33,026 nucleotides of DNA from Rhizophagus sp. LPA8_4_AMF (taxonomy: Eukaryota > Glomeromycota > Glomeromycetes > Glomerales > Glomeraceae), in the NCBI GenBank assembly GCA_021464525.1, contig JADRCO010000473.1:1-33026 (forward strand). The letters are read 5' to 3'. The translations under genes and the position numbers were made by a program. Each line of letters starts with the position of its first letter. Within the stretch, counting starts at the first letter, position 1. Of this stretch, positions 23,392-33,026 are shown one piece after another. The notes below the pieces were generated by a model. It was not told where the DNA came from. It made no database searches and was given only the letters and a program-made list of their open reading frames with translations.

Positions 23392-24429
23392 TTTTTTGCT
23401 ATTTATCTGTTAATTTTATTTTTTTTGTAAAGAAAAAAAATGCATTTGATGAAAGCGAGTTTGCAAAATTTGTTCTAAAAAAAACGGGAATCTGATCTTA
23501 TTTGTAAGAATTTGTTATCTTATATATCTTTTGTATAATGTTTTACCAGAACTTACGATTCTTTTAACAAACAGAATAATTTATGCACTTACAATAAATA
23601 AAGTTAAGAAAAAACCTCTCCTGATTAACGGATCCACAAAACAAAAAAAAAGATATTATAAATAAACAATGATATTTTTATATTGACGCAGGTTTGTTAC
23701 ATTGTTATTTTAGTAAAAGAAAATAAATTTTTACACAATATTTTTGTAAAAAATGGTAAGACTAAAAATATTGAGCCATTGCAAATTATAAGCCAAGAAT
23801 AAAATACTGCGCCAGTAAAGTGAAAGGAGATTTTGATTTGTCATTTGTTTGATAGAACGTAATAATATAGGATCATTGTCCGATACATATAATAATTATT
23901 TTTATCACTCACTAAATCCTTATCATATGAATTGTGTATACCCTGTATACTGACTACATCAACACTCAAAATTCTTCGCTTTGCCCAGAATTTGCCAGAT
24001 GTATCATAAAGCAATACTGCCAATTTTTTTTTGAAAAAAGGGATATAAGACCTATTGGTTTTTTAGCCGATCAATTTTTAATAAATTAAAAATTGCTTTT
24101 TTAAAATTTTATTTTCGTGAATTTGATCCCCAAAAATGTAATTAAAAGGGGATGATTATTATTAATTCGTAAATTTAATAGTTATTATTTGAACCTATAG
24201 AAAATTTATTTAATACTGAATTGTATAGTAAACTTAATCTGTCTAAAATAAGAAACTAGAAACCCATTGTTTATATCAATCATTTTACTTTATGCAGAAT
24301 ATACGGTTACACCACATCTTATAAACGCCTAATATTTAAAATCGCGAAAACCCGATATTTGCTAGTTTTTGCTTACTGTAATTTCTCTTTCTTGAATTTT
24401 TTCAATAATTGACCATTATTAGATTATTC
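23392..24429. promoter_or_regulatory. 1-kb divergent intergenic region upstream of STE11-like and Kre9-like genes
   Basis: Contains the promoters of both flanking genes. The sequence is AT-rich with A/T runs. A 60-codon minus-strand frame at 23841-24023 exists, but it lacks family features and ends in a Tyr-rich run typical of chance frames. No pheromone-response element or RNA gene was recognised. Confidence 0.4.
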
Positions 24430-27384
24430 ATGGATTCTACTCCTCCTTCTCCTATAGTTGATTGTAGACTTACCTTTGAAAGTGTAAGAAATTGGAAGTA
24501 TGACCAAGTAGCTTGTTGGTTACAAGAAAATAATTTTCGAGAATATCAAAAAGTATTTTCAGGTAAAAAGAAATTTTTTTTTCTGTTATAAATTTCATGA
24601 ATTTTCAATTTAATTTTTATTTTTTGTCTATATCCTGTTATATAGATAATGATATAAATGGTGATGTATTATTAGAATTGGATCACGAAATCTTAAAAGA
24701 ATTGAAGATCAGATCAATCGGCGAACGCGTAAGAATCCTTTTGGCTGTTAAAGCTTTGCTAAAGTGTTGCGCAGGAAATACCGTTCCTTATGTTAATCCT
24801 ATTAAATATTATATACCAAGGGTATTTATTATTTATAATTATCAATTTTTTTCTTTATTTTTTTTTCTTTATATTAACAATAGAATATTTTCTTAGGATT
24901 TGAGTTCACCTGATTCTGATAGATTTCCATCGCTTAGCAGATCTAATTCAAAAGCAAGCACCATATCTAGATCTAATTCTACTTCGTCTTCGCGTAATAA
25001 TAATAACAATAATAATGATTATTCTTCACGAACTTCACAAAATTCTAAAGTAAATATTATTTATTAATACTTTTGTTAACTTTTACATTTAAAATTCTAT
25101 TAATTAAATATAAACTTAATTTTAGCAACAATCAGAAATATCAGATAGTGTTAAACAGGTAAGTATTTTATTTTTGTCTAATCTTTTTTTTAAAAAAAAC
25201 TTTAATATTTAATCTTTGTCAATTCTTTTTAACATTTATTTAGCGTGCCATCAAAGTTATTGGTGAAGATGGTGCAACGAGAACAATCCCTATAAACAAT
25301 GTAACTGATGCTAAATCTATTTTAGCACGAGTGTTGCAAAAGTTTAATATAAACGAGGATGTTGAAAAATATTCGTTGTTTACAACTTTAAGTGATGGTA
25401 AATTATTTATATATTTTATACACATATATATTTATTAATATTCTTTTATTCACGATAACATAGCTCGAAGTTTATCCGATGATGAATTAGTAAAGATTTG
25501 TAAAAGTTCAGATAGACCGGAAAGAGAAAGACTTATCTTACGCAAGAAGCATGTACAAATGAGTTTTGAACAATTAAAAACCCAAAAGAGACACAAAAAA
25601 TTAGCAAATTTCTTTGGAGAAAAACCTCCAACAACACCTCAAGTTGGAATATCTCAAAAAAAATTAAGAAATTTTTTTGGTCAACGTCCACCTTCAGAAT
25701 TGATTTCATTAAATCTTACGGAATATTTTCCTGGACATAATAGTGAAGAATTAGAACGTAGCTGTAGAAATTCTTTCAGAAGAGCTTCAAGACTTTCATC
25801 TGCTTCTAAATTATCCCGTAAATCAAAAAGGTCTTCTTTATATTATGATGACAGATCTGATTCTCTTTTATTCCCTATGGATCATTCTGAAGCAATAATT
25901 ACAGAAGAAGAGCAAAACGAAGATTTTGACGATTTTAGTGAAAGTGATGAAATTGAAGAAGAAGAATGGGCACTTATACATAATGGATGTGGGTTGGATG
26001 AAAATTTCATAAATTATTCATATTTATACATATTTATTTAATATTGGAAATAATTTTATTATATAGTTGGAGAGAATCAAGTTTTGAAATGGATGCAAGG
26101 TGCTTTGATTGGAATGGGCTCTTTTGGTAGTGTGTATTTAGGGCTTAATTCTATTACCGGAGAATTAATGGCAGTTAAGCAAGTTGAGTTACCTACAGGA
26201 CAATCCGCAAATGAGGAAAGAAAGAAATCTATGGTAGGTTCATTTATTCTATGATTAGATATTACGCAACTATTTTCAACTATGTTCACGCGATTATATT
26301 TGAGTAAAATCAATTTCACTTATTTAATAATTATAATTAGTTAGATGCTTTACAAAGAGAAATTGCACTTTTGAAAGATTTACATCATGAAAATATTGTT
26401 CAATACCTTGGTAAAATTATTATTTTTTTTTTTTTTAAGAAAAATATATATACATATATATATATTAAGTTCTTTATGTATTATTTGTAGGGTTTCAACA
26501 TGATGAAAAAACTTTAAATATTTTCCTGGAATATGTTCCTGGTGGTTCAGTAGCAACTATGCTTAATAATTATGGTCCATTAGAAGAAACATTAGTTAGA
26601 TCATTTAACAGACAAATTTTACAAGGATTAAATTATCTTCATGAAAAAGATATCATCCATCGTGACATCAAAGGTGCTAATATTTTAGGTAATAAAACAT
26701 TTTGTAAATTTAAAATTTTCTTGTTTATTGTGTAATAATTTTGTAATTTTTATTGTCCGTATGATCTGTACTAATAGTTGATAATAAGGGAGGTATCAAA
26801 ATATCAGATTTCGGTATTTCAAAAAAAGTTGAAGATCGTGAGTATTTTATGAACTTAGTTTTCAAAGCTTCAAATTATTCTATAATTAACTATTTGTTTT
26901 TACCTAATAGAAATTATGGCAACTGTAAGTAGGCCTTCTTTGCAAGGTTCAGTATTCTGGATGGCACCAGAAGTTGTAAAACAAACATCTTATACAAGCA
27001 AAGCAGATATATGGAGTTTGGGATGTTTAATTATAGAAATGTTTACAGGAGATCATCCATTTCCTGAATTTAATCAAATGCAGGCCATGTTTAGGGTATG
27101 TTTAATATAATATTTTATTATGTAAATGTAATATTTATTGATGTTTAACTATTTTTAAAGATTGGGCAATCATGTTCACCTGAAATACCTGAAGATATAT
27201 CAAATGAAGCAAAAGAATTTTTGAAAAAAACTTTTGAATTGTAGGTGTAATTATAATAATAATTCATAACATTGATTTATATTAACATTTATTTTTATAT
27301 AATAGGAATCATAATAATAGACCAACTGCTAAAGCATTATTATCACATCCATTTACTAAATCTAATATACAATTATCATCATAA
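24430..27384 (+). CDS. STE11: Ste11/Byr2-type MAP kinase kinase kinase
   Basis: MAPKKK of the pheromone, filamentation and osmostress cascades of fungi; it phosphorylates a Ste7/Pbs2-type MAPKK. Thirteen exons join in phase to 670 residues: 24430-24562, 24646-24821, 24897-25049, 25126-25158, 25244-25397, 25464-25988, 26067-26233, 26341-26410, 26491-26688, 26778-26837, 26911-27095, 27161-27240, 27306-27384. Order: SAM domain (about 20-90, [21 protein letters not shown]), Ser/Asn-rich linker, Ras-association-like domain (166-250), fungal Ste11 motif pair [12 protein letters not shown] and [16 protein letters not shown], basic then acidic linker, kinase domain from about 399. Kinase landmarks: GMGSFGSV loop, Lys429, HRD 527-529, DFG 547-549, and APE 575-577 preceded by [11 protein letters not shown]. 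All catalytic residues are present. An in-frame ATG at 24409 is an alternative start. The donor ending exon 6 (gtgggt at 25989) was chosen for phase; reading on meets a stop at about 26041. Confidence 0.93.
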
Positions 27385-28023
27385 ATGTTATATTGTTAAA
27401 ATTTATATTATTTATTTGTAAAAATTTGTATTTATATTTTTATAAATATTTTTGATTATATCAAAAAAAAGTTATAATTACTTAAAAAGGATATATAATT
27501 TATTAAAAACAAAAGTGTATATTAATTAATCACTTATTTATTTATCTATTTAAATAGTATAAAAAAACTAGTGCTTTATAAATATTGGAAAATTTTAAAA
27601 TAATATATACATGTCAATGCAAAAATTAGAATGTTTTTTTTCATAACAAAAAAAAATAGAAATACAGTTGATCTCCTTTATAGTCATTTTCCATATAGTC
27701 ATTCCTTTTCTTTAATTACATAAATTCATTTAGTCATTTATGAATTATATTAGTAATTTGTTTTCCACAGCACATGATATAATTTATTATAGTTAATGTT
27801 AAAATACAAATGTTTAATAAGCTATCTAATATTATTAATACACCACCATTCATCATCCTAATGTGTACACTATTTTTTTTTATTTTTAAAGCAACACATT
27901 TATTGAATTTAGAATGTCACAAATAAGTTCAATGCAAACCTTTAAAAGCTTTCTACTTGACAATTCCAAGCAAACTACCCAATAAACTATTCATCATCTC
28001 AAAAGAGATCCTATATGTATACT
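27385..28023. mobile_element. Gene-free AT-rich stretch with a pogo-like terminal repeat at 27663
   Basis: The first part is the 3' flank of the STE11-like gene. From 27663 the sequence TACAGTTGATCTCCTTTATAG has the layout of the Tigger-type end at 1-70 (TACAGT..A..CTC..TTATAGT) and is followed by spaced copies of TAGTCATT at 27681, 27697 and about 27734. I read this as the left end of a different pogo-like subfamily. A weak right-end candidate is at 30042-30066. No transposase frame is visible in between. Confidence 0.45.
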
Positions 28024-29255
28024 GTCTTGCTAGGATTCCAAACAATACATATAAAGGTCACATCAAAATCAAAATTTTTTATTATGACCAATAAGCAAAT
28101 TATTTTTAATTCTGCTAAGCAAATTTTTCATTGCTAAGCAATATCTTTTATGACTTATATATATAAGTTTATTATTTATTACAAATGAAAATAAAAAAAA
28201 AAAATTTAAAAATGCTACACTATTATACTTGAAAGTGTTATAAAAACCATCACCCCTTTTTAATATTTGTTATATATCTACTGATTCTTATAAGAAATAA
28301 AAAAAATAATAAATATTCTTAAAGTAAAAATCAACTCTCTTTTTTTAATATTTACTATATAAAAGTTTTTTAAAATCTTTTTCATTTTAAAGTCTTCTAA
28401 AGCTGAAATCCACAAAAAAGTAGTAAAAAATAGTATTAGTAAATATTCTTATATGTATTTTTAAATATACATTTTGAAGGTTATATAAATTTTAAAAATA
28501 TTACATTAAAAATATAAATAATTAAATGCAAATCTTTAAAGTTCTGTAATTCTGTTAATATCACTCCTATTGACATGATTTTACTACCATTCGAATCATT
28601 TTAATGAGACGAATTTAATGAGCTAAAAATCATTGACATAGGATCACTAGATATCAAAATGTTATGCAATATATCTTAAAGTTAAGTAACTTTATTAATA
28701 TCAATCCTATTGGCATGAAATTACTACCATTCAATTCCTCTCAATGAGACAAATCTAATAAACTATAAATCAATAATTTTGGATCACTAGATACTGAGAT
28801 ATATAAATTTAAATCATTTATTATGTAACATTTGAAATTTTACATTACCTTCAAAATATACATTTAAAAAATATTTCTTATATAATAAAATTGCAAAATT
28901 TCACATATTTTTTTATTCTAAAAATTCTAAGAGTTTTCTAAAATTAAAATCTATAAAAAAAAAGAAAAGAAAATAGTAGTATTTTTAAATAAGAAAAAAT
29001 ACTCTCAATTTTAAAAAATATGAATTGTCAGTTTATTTAACCAAATTTTTTCATGTATTACTAATTTTAAGAAGTATAATTTTTTGAAAAAATCTTTTCC
29101 CAATATGCAAATAAATATATATGAGTTTGATAAATTTATTTTTTATTACGTATTTACTAAGCAAAATAATAGGTAACTTCATAAAAAATTTCATATAATG
29201 GCTAAGCAAATTTTATTATTACCTATCTATATATTGTTCAGAATCCTGTTTTGCT
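28024..29255. mobile_element. Foldback/MITE-like non-autonomous DNA element with imperfect TIRs and 8-bp TSD
   Basis: The left end from 28032 (AGGATTCCAAACAATACATA) matches the reverse complement of the right end finishing at 29247 (AGGATTCTGAACAATATATA). Matching continues inward through a shared GCTAAGCAAAT motif: 28114 and 28133 on the left, 29201 on the right. Further in, about 28455-28485 pairs with about 28845-28870 around the TTTGAAGGTTA sequence. Flanking octamers GTCTTGCT (28024-28031) and GTTTTGCT (29248-29255) differ at one base and look like a target site duplication, which would suit the hAT superfamily; that assignment is inference. No transposase is encoded. Confidence 0.6.
28538..28805. 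repeat. Two tandem copies of a ~140-bp unit in the centre of the foldback element
   Basis: Copy 1 (from 28538) and copy 2 (from 28678) share, in order, AAAGTT, TTAATATCA, CCTATTG-CATGA, TTACTACCATTC, TCAATGAGAC/TTAATGAGAC and GGATCACTAGATA. Period is 140 bases with scattered substitutions. The unit is not coding. Confidence 0.8.
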
Positions 29256-29264
29256 TTTATTTAT

Positions 29265-29831
29265 TTATTGCAAGTGACTCATAGGGTAAACTAGAGTGCT
29301 TTTAGCCAAATGGGATGAATGCTAGGAAAAGGGACTAAATTAACAAAAATTTTTTTTTAAAATTAATAAATATTCTGGATCAAACGATCAAATCTATATC
29401 TATTTTACTTAGGAACTTTTTTTTGAGAAAAATTCCTTTTTCTCAGCACTCACTTCAAATGGTCTCACAGTTATAGGAATGCTAAAGACATGCTAAACTG
29501 TAGTAAAAAAACAAAAAAATAAAAAGAAAAGATTTTATTTAAAGTATAAATAAAAAAACTATATAAAATAAAGAAAGAAAATAGATAAAACTAAGCAAAA
29601 AAAAATATGTGAACTAGCGGTATACCTTTTATCTTTTGGTAGGTCAGTGGGAGTTTTAAAAATTGCAGTGCAGCAGGTCCTTGGATGCCATATTCCTTTG
29701 ACTATGGGTGGTTCCACTAAGATAGTAGTATGTTCTACACTCTTACCCGTATAGGAATTAGTTTTACCAACAGTGCACACATGGGGTTCATTAGAATGAC
29801 AGGTGGTGTTGTACTTAATTATATTAGATAG
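29265..29831 (-). CDS. Candidate 3' portion of an unknown spliced gene
   Basis: Three segments join in phase with GT..AG borders: 29831-29626, 29481-29454 (28 bases) and 29321-29265, ending in TAA. They encode about 97 residues. The first segment includes SNEPHVCTVGKTNSYTGKSV and EPPIVKGIWHPRTCCTAIFK, the second IPITVRPFE, the third HSSHLAKSTLVYPMSHLQ. The donor after segment 2 is a perfect gtgagt. The peptide has several Cys, His and Pro and a normal composition, unlike chance frames here, and its GC is higher than the surroundings. No Met occurs in the first segment, so an upstream exon would be needed and was not found. I do not recognise the family. It begins ten bases outside the foldback element's target duplication. 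Confidence 0.3.
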
Positions 29832-30657
29832 CTAAATTTCATATTTCTTATACAAATTGTTATTTATATTAACTCTAATAAAGTATAATATGTGCTGCAA
29901 AAAAAAATAAAAAATAAAAAATAAAATAAAATTAAAAATAATGATTATAAAAATCAATAGCTCTACAAACTTCTCTTAAAATATAGGTGGCCAAAACTCA
30001 TTCCAAAAAAAAAATTACAAATTTAAAGGAAAATTTTATATTTGTCTATAATGGAGTTACTTTAGCTTATAGCAAATTTTTATTTATATTTATTTAGTTT
30101 TAAAAAATAGTATAAATGTAAAGTTTGAAACTAAAGCTATTCAAAAATATACTAAGGAACAATAAACCGTTCAGAGCGAAAAGCGAAGTTATTAACCTGG
30201 GTAAATTTAATCAATCACAGATAAATTTATTTAATTGAATAATGAAACAATCATGACAGTGAAACCCAACACAATAGTTGGTATTAAACTATTTATTTAT
30301 GTAATTACATTAATAAGTCACGAGTTTTATACAGTAATAAAACCTAACATTTATAAGCCACAAATTCACATATTTCGCATTATAGAAATTTCATTTAACA
30401 GCCACGAGTTTCGCATTAATGTAGATCCGAAAAATATTCAAAGTAATTAATATTTAACGGACGAAACTTTACAAAAAAGAGATAGTTTTCATTATGTATA
30501 TAGAACAAAATTTCTTCAATAAATAAAGTTTACATGCAATAAAGAAAACTATTACAATTGTTTATCTGCTAATGTTTATATGTTCAATTATATGCTTAAT
30601 AAATTACATAATGACAATGTAAAGAATAACAATAAAGAAAATTGTTGCGTCCATTAC
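29832..30657. other. Low-complexity AT-rich intergenic region with degenerate short repeats
   Basis: 29900-29940 is an A-rich AAAAAAT/AAAAT repeat. 30312-30415 holds three degenerate copies of a unit around AAGTCACGAGTT, AAGCCACAAATT and CAGCCACGAGTT, about 40-45 bases apart, two of them followed by CGCATTA. No gene is recognised. Confidence 0.4.
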
Positions 30658-30747
30658 TTAATCGAATTATTCTTGATTTAGTCATAACATCTTTCATTTT
30701 CTCAATATCGCACGGATTGATTGTTCCTGGTAAATCGCAAGCAAAGC
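30658..30747 (-). other. Possible isolated coding exon of unknown origin
   Basis: Ninety bases bounded by an acceptor (tttatag) and a donor (gtaatg), open in a frame encoding ACDLPGTINPCDIEKMKDVM followed by a TKSRIIRL tail. The mix of Cys, Pro, Asp, Glu and Met is unlike chance frames in such AT-rich DNA. The plus-strand frame over the same bases is hydrophobic and less convincing. It could belong with the candidate gene at 29265-29831, but the phases do not join directly. Confidence 0.2.
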
Positions 30748-30948
30748 CTATAAACCAAAATTCTACAAAATATAAAGATAGGATTTCTTTTAAAAAAATG
30801 GCAGATTTTGATTACAATAATATAAAGAACCGATATTATAAAAAATGTCAAATTTCAATAATACATGCAAAACGTTAATTCCAAAATTATTTGAAAGTGA
30901 AAAGTTAAAGCACAGAAGACGGCAGAATAATGGGAAGTTTGACTAAAT

Positions 30949-32640
30949 AGAGAAAGGAAACGAAAATGTCAAAAATGTATACAAGAATGTGAAAATAAAT
31001 GTGGAGAACGTCTAGAAAGCCTTCGCAAAAGAAGAACTGATAAGAAACATGTATTTTGCTTAGCACAGGAAAGTAATCGTAAATGTGTATTGCGAGCTCG
31101 TAATAAAAATCTTTTATAAAATCAGCAAATAAACGAAACAAATGATAACGAACATATTCAAAGAGAGGATGATAATCAAAACGTACATGCCACCTTAACA
31201 TTGACCACTACAATCAGTGAGAACGATCACAAATTCTTGCAGAAATTTTGTAACAAAATGGATAACACCCAGTACAATACTTGCCCCCAAATGTAACGAA
31301 CAGATCCCAGATATGAGTCATATGACTCTCATCATAGGCAAGTGTTGTCATTATCATAGTGATCTGAAGACACCAAAAAAGTTCTCTGAAGATAATAATA
31401 TGGATTTAGGCAAGGTTTCAGAAGAACTTCAGGAACTTACTAACATTAAAGAGATGCTCATTATGCAGATTTTTACGGTGATATCAGTATATTGACTACA
31501 AGGTAGGTAAAACGGTTACAAAGGCAATGTAATTAATTTTTTACAGGACGTTCAGAAGTTCGCAATGCACCTTCTATGAGATCCTTTATCATTAGACGTT
31601 CTTGTAATATGATGAAAATCAGTAAATAACCTATTAGAATTCAGGAATTTCATTATACGCCAAAAAAATAGCAAAAGTGTTATTTTAGCTAAAGGCAAAT
31701 AACTCTTATTACGAAGGTATAATCATTAACGATGAAATACTTAATTCCTTACCTCAAAATGGATCCATCATTAATCAGATACATCAGATTAGATCTGACC
31801 AAGTAATTGATGAGATGGATGATATTTCAAACGAAAATGAAAATGAAGAGGACAGAGAAGATGCAATAACTCGTTCATTTGTACCTGCTATACCTTTAAT
31901 GCAAAGAGAAAATGTCATGATTAATGACACACTCGATCACATGTAAAGCAACCAGCCACCAGTATTGTGGCCTGAGATTGATGGAAGTCCAATAAATAAA
32001 TTTCAAACACCAGGTTATATTGCAAGGGCGTTTTTAGTTCTATATTCACACAGAAAAGCTAATCTTAGGTTCAGTCATCCACAAGAGATCAAGCCAGCAG
32101 AGTATTTTAAATACTTACTCTGGTACAAAAATGGTCAATTTGGTCATTACTCAAGATGGAGGTATTTCATGTTAAATTCTATGATGAGGTGGAGAGTTTT
32201 ACAAAAGGGAAGGATATACGTCTGATAGAATTTAAGCAAAAATCAACTTGGCATTTTTGATATTTAAGAAATGATATCCAATGGAGATTAAAGATTAGCA
32301 GTTAGGATAATGAGATACAGGGAAGGCCTACGAGACACTTGCCAATTCTGGATAGTGAGATGTGACGAACTTTTAGACATGATAAAATAAATAGGACATA
32401 AAGGACTAATATTTTATACATTCAGTGTGGCAGATTTTCACTTGCCCAATCTTCATCAACTTATACCAGACGATGGAGACGCTCAATCAAAAATCATCAA
32501 TAATTCTCATATCACAGCAAAGTTCTTTACCAAACGATTTGAGAGTTTCTTTAATGATGTGCTTAAGGAAAAATGGAACCTCAAGAACTGGTAATTTTGT
32601 TACGAATGGCAATACAGAGGTAGTATACCACAGGTCGAAG
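30949..32640 (+). pseudogene. Decayed Helitron transposase (N-terminal part only)
   Basis: Frames across this stretch, broken by several stops and frameshifts, read as the N-terminal half of Helitron Rep/helicase proteins as they occur in many copies in Rhizophagus. Recognised pieces in order: basic leader RERKRKCQKCIQECENKCGE (30949), FLQKFCNKMDNTQYNTCP (about 31232), a frame change at the C run 31283-31288, then KCNEQIPDM, AENNMD-like SEDNNMDLGKVSEELQELT and MLIMQIFTVISVY (to 31495), DEDAITRSFVP-like EDREDAITRSFVP (about 31850), VLWPEIDGSPINKFQTPGYI through SRWRYFMLNSMMRWRVLQKG (31962-32214), RIMRYREGLRD (about 32306), TFSVADFHLPNLHQLIPDD (about 32422) and FFNDVLKEKW (about 32550). Similarity ends near WQYRGSI (about 32625). 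The HUH replication motif and helicase domain are not seen, so the copy is truncated as well as mutated. Confidence 0.8.
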
Positions 32641-32657
32641 GCTGCCAAATCGGGGAT

Positions 32658-32843
32658 CATCTAGGCTGTCCTAAAATGGCTTAGATGGTTCCTGATTTTT
32701 TTTAATTGATTTTTTCAGAGTACCCGATTGGTAACTAAAAAATGGCGTAAATCGGGTACAGTAAGGTTATCAATAGGTTAACAATAGGTTAACTATACAT
32801 TTGTAACTGGATATCAATAGGAACGTCCTATTGATATCCAGTT
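32658..32843. repeat. Cluster of three hairpins with tandem CAATAGGTTAA motifs
   Basis: Hairpin 1, 32658-32687: CATCTAGGC and GCTTAGATG, one mismatch. Hairpin 2, 32720-32759: GTACCCGATT and AATCGGGTAC, perfect 10-bp arms. Hairpin 3, 32805-32843: AACTGGATATCAATAGGA and its exact complement around a 3-base loop ACG, perfect 18-bp arms, followed by a T run. Between 2 and 3, CAATAGGTTAA is repeated in tandem at 32771-32792. The same core recurs on either strand at about 32869, 32953 and 33013. The block directly follows the Helitron remnant. Confidence 0.75.
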
Positions 32844-33026
32844 TTTTTTTATTTATTTGTCTGGATTGACCTATTGTTATCTATTTTTTTTATTTGGCAT
32901 CTTATTGATTGATACCATTTTTGCTAATTGTATATATAATTAGCTAAAATGTAATCAATAGGTTATGTCTGATTGTAAAAAATTTAATATATAGAATGCT
33001 TTCTAATTGCTATCTATTGTCAATAT
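32844..33026. other. AT-rich flank with scattered CTATTG/CAATAG motifs
   Basis: No gene is seen. It contains more copies of the CAATAG core in both orientations and continues beyond the window, so it may be the rest of the element that holds the hairpins. Confidence 0.4.

Noticed and set aside
23841-24023. 60-codon minus-strand frame
   Set aside because: Composition ends in Tyr/Asn-rich runs, with no splice-linked partner or recognisable motif; it fits a chance frame.
25989-26043. Continuation of STE11 exon 6 to a stop at about 26041, suggesting a truncated protein
   Set aside because: A phase-1 gtgggt donor at 25989 joins the kinase-domain exon at 26067, and the kinase domain downstream is complete.
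28321-29010. Possible coding or RNA gene inside the foldback element
   Set aside because: Frames are short and stop-rich; the visible structure is explained by inverted and tandem repeats.
30235-30450. 71-codon plus-strand frame
   Set aside because: It is made of degenerate short repeats (CACGAGTTT-type units) and has no protein-like features.
30642-30878. 78-codon plus-strand frame with a hydrophobic N-terminus resembling a signal peptide
   Set aside because: It starts at TTG, lies over a more convincing minus-strand segment, and leads only into the decayed Helitron region.
30905-31201. 98-codon minus-strand frame rich in Tyr/Phe
   Set aside because: It is the antisense of the Lys/Arg-rich Helitron leader, which explains its composition.
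1-33026. CRISPR arrays, operons, riboswitches, tRNA or rRNA genes
   Set aside because: None seen. The window is intron-rich eukaryotic DNA, and no cloverleaf or rRNA-like segment was recognised by eye; a tRNA scan was not possible.

Overview
The window is a gene-dense stretch of nuclear DNA from an AT-rich, intron-rich fungus. All major genes are eukaryotic and split by many short GT..AG introns (mostly about 50-100 bases). The repertoire is fungal: Kex1-type carboxypeptidase, Ste11/Byr2-type MAPKKK, Rav1, and a Kre9-like secreted-type domain. Decayed Helitron and pogo/Tigger-like transposon pieces sit alongside. This combination fits a Glomeromycota genome such as Rhizophagus; that assignment is inference from base composition, intron style and transposon types.

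Layout, left to right. (1) 1-70: end of a pogo/Tigger-like DNA transposon. (2) 111-2972, minus: glomulin/ALF4/Ybp-like protein, divergent from (3) 3171-6350, plus: Kex1-like serine carboxypeptidase with 20 exons, including 10- and 6-base micro-exons. (4) 6777-12918, plus: catalytic subunit of DNA polymerase alpha, 24 exons, 1456 residues. (5) 13431-20161, minus and convergent: Rav1/DMXL-type regulator of V-ATPase assembly, 27 exons, 1506 residues. (6) 20815-22441, minus: unrecognised low-complexity protein with four RRxS sites. (7) 22902-23391, minus: small Kre9/Knh1-like domain protein. (8) 24430-27384, plus: Ste11-type MAPKKK (SAM, RA, kinase). (9) 27385-33026: transposon-rich and without an intact recognised gene. 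It holds a foldback element at 28024-29255 with apparent 8-bp target duplications, a possible unknown spliced gene at 29265-29831 (minus), a heavily broken Helitron protein at about 30949-32640, and a cluster of three hairpins at 32658-32843.

I joined exons by hand, requiring GT..AG borders and phase continuity. The models for the seven genes from 111 to 27384 close as single open frames: 653, 581, 1456, 1506, 442, 105 and 670 residues. The genes are mostly housekeeping and do not form one pathway. Kex1 (peptide pheromone maturation in yeasts) and Ste11 (pheromone MAPK cascade) are functionally related in yeast, but their shared location is probably chance. I found no convincing new multi-gene system. 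The items most worth checking are the micro-exons, the repeat array in the polymerase alpha N-terminus, a possible cassette exon in RAV1, the RRxS-rich protein, and the unknown spliced frame beside the foldback element.
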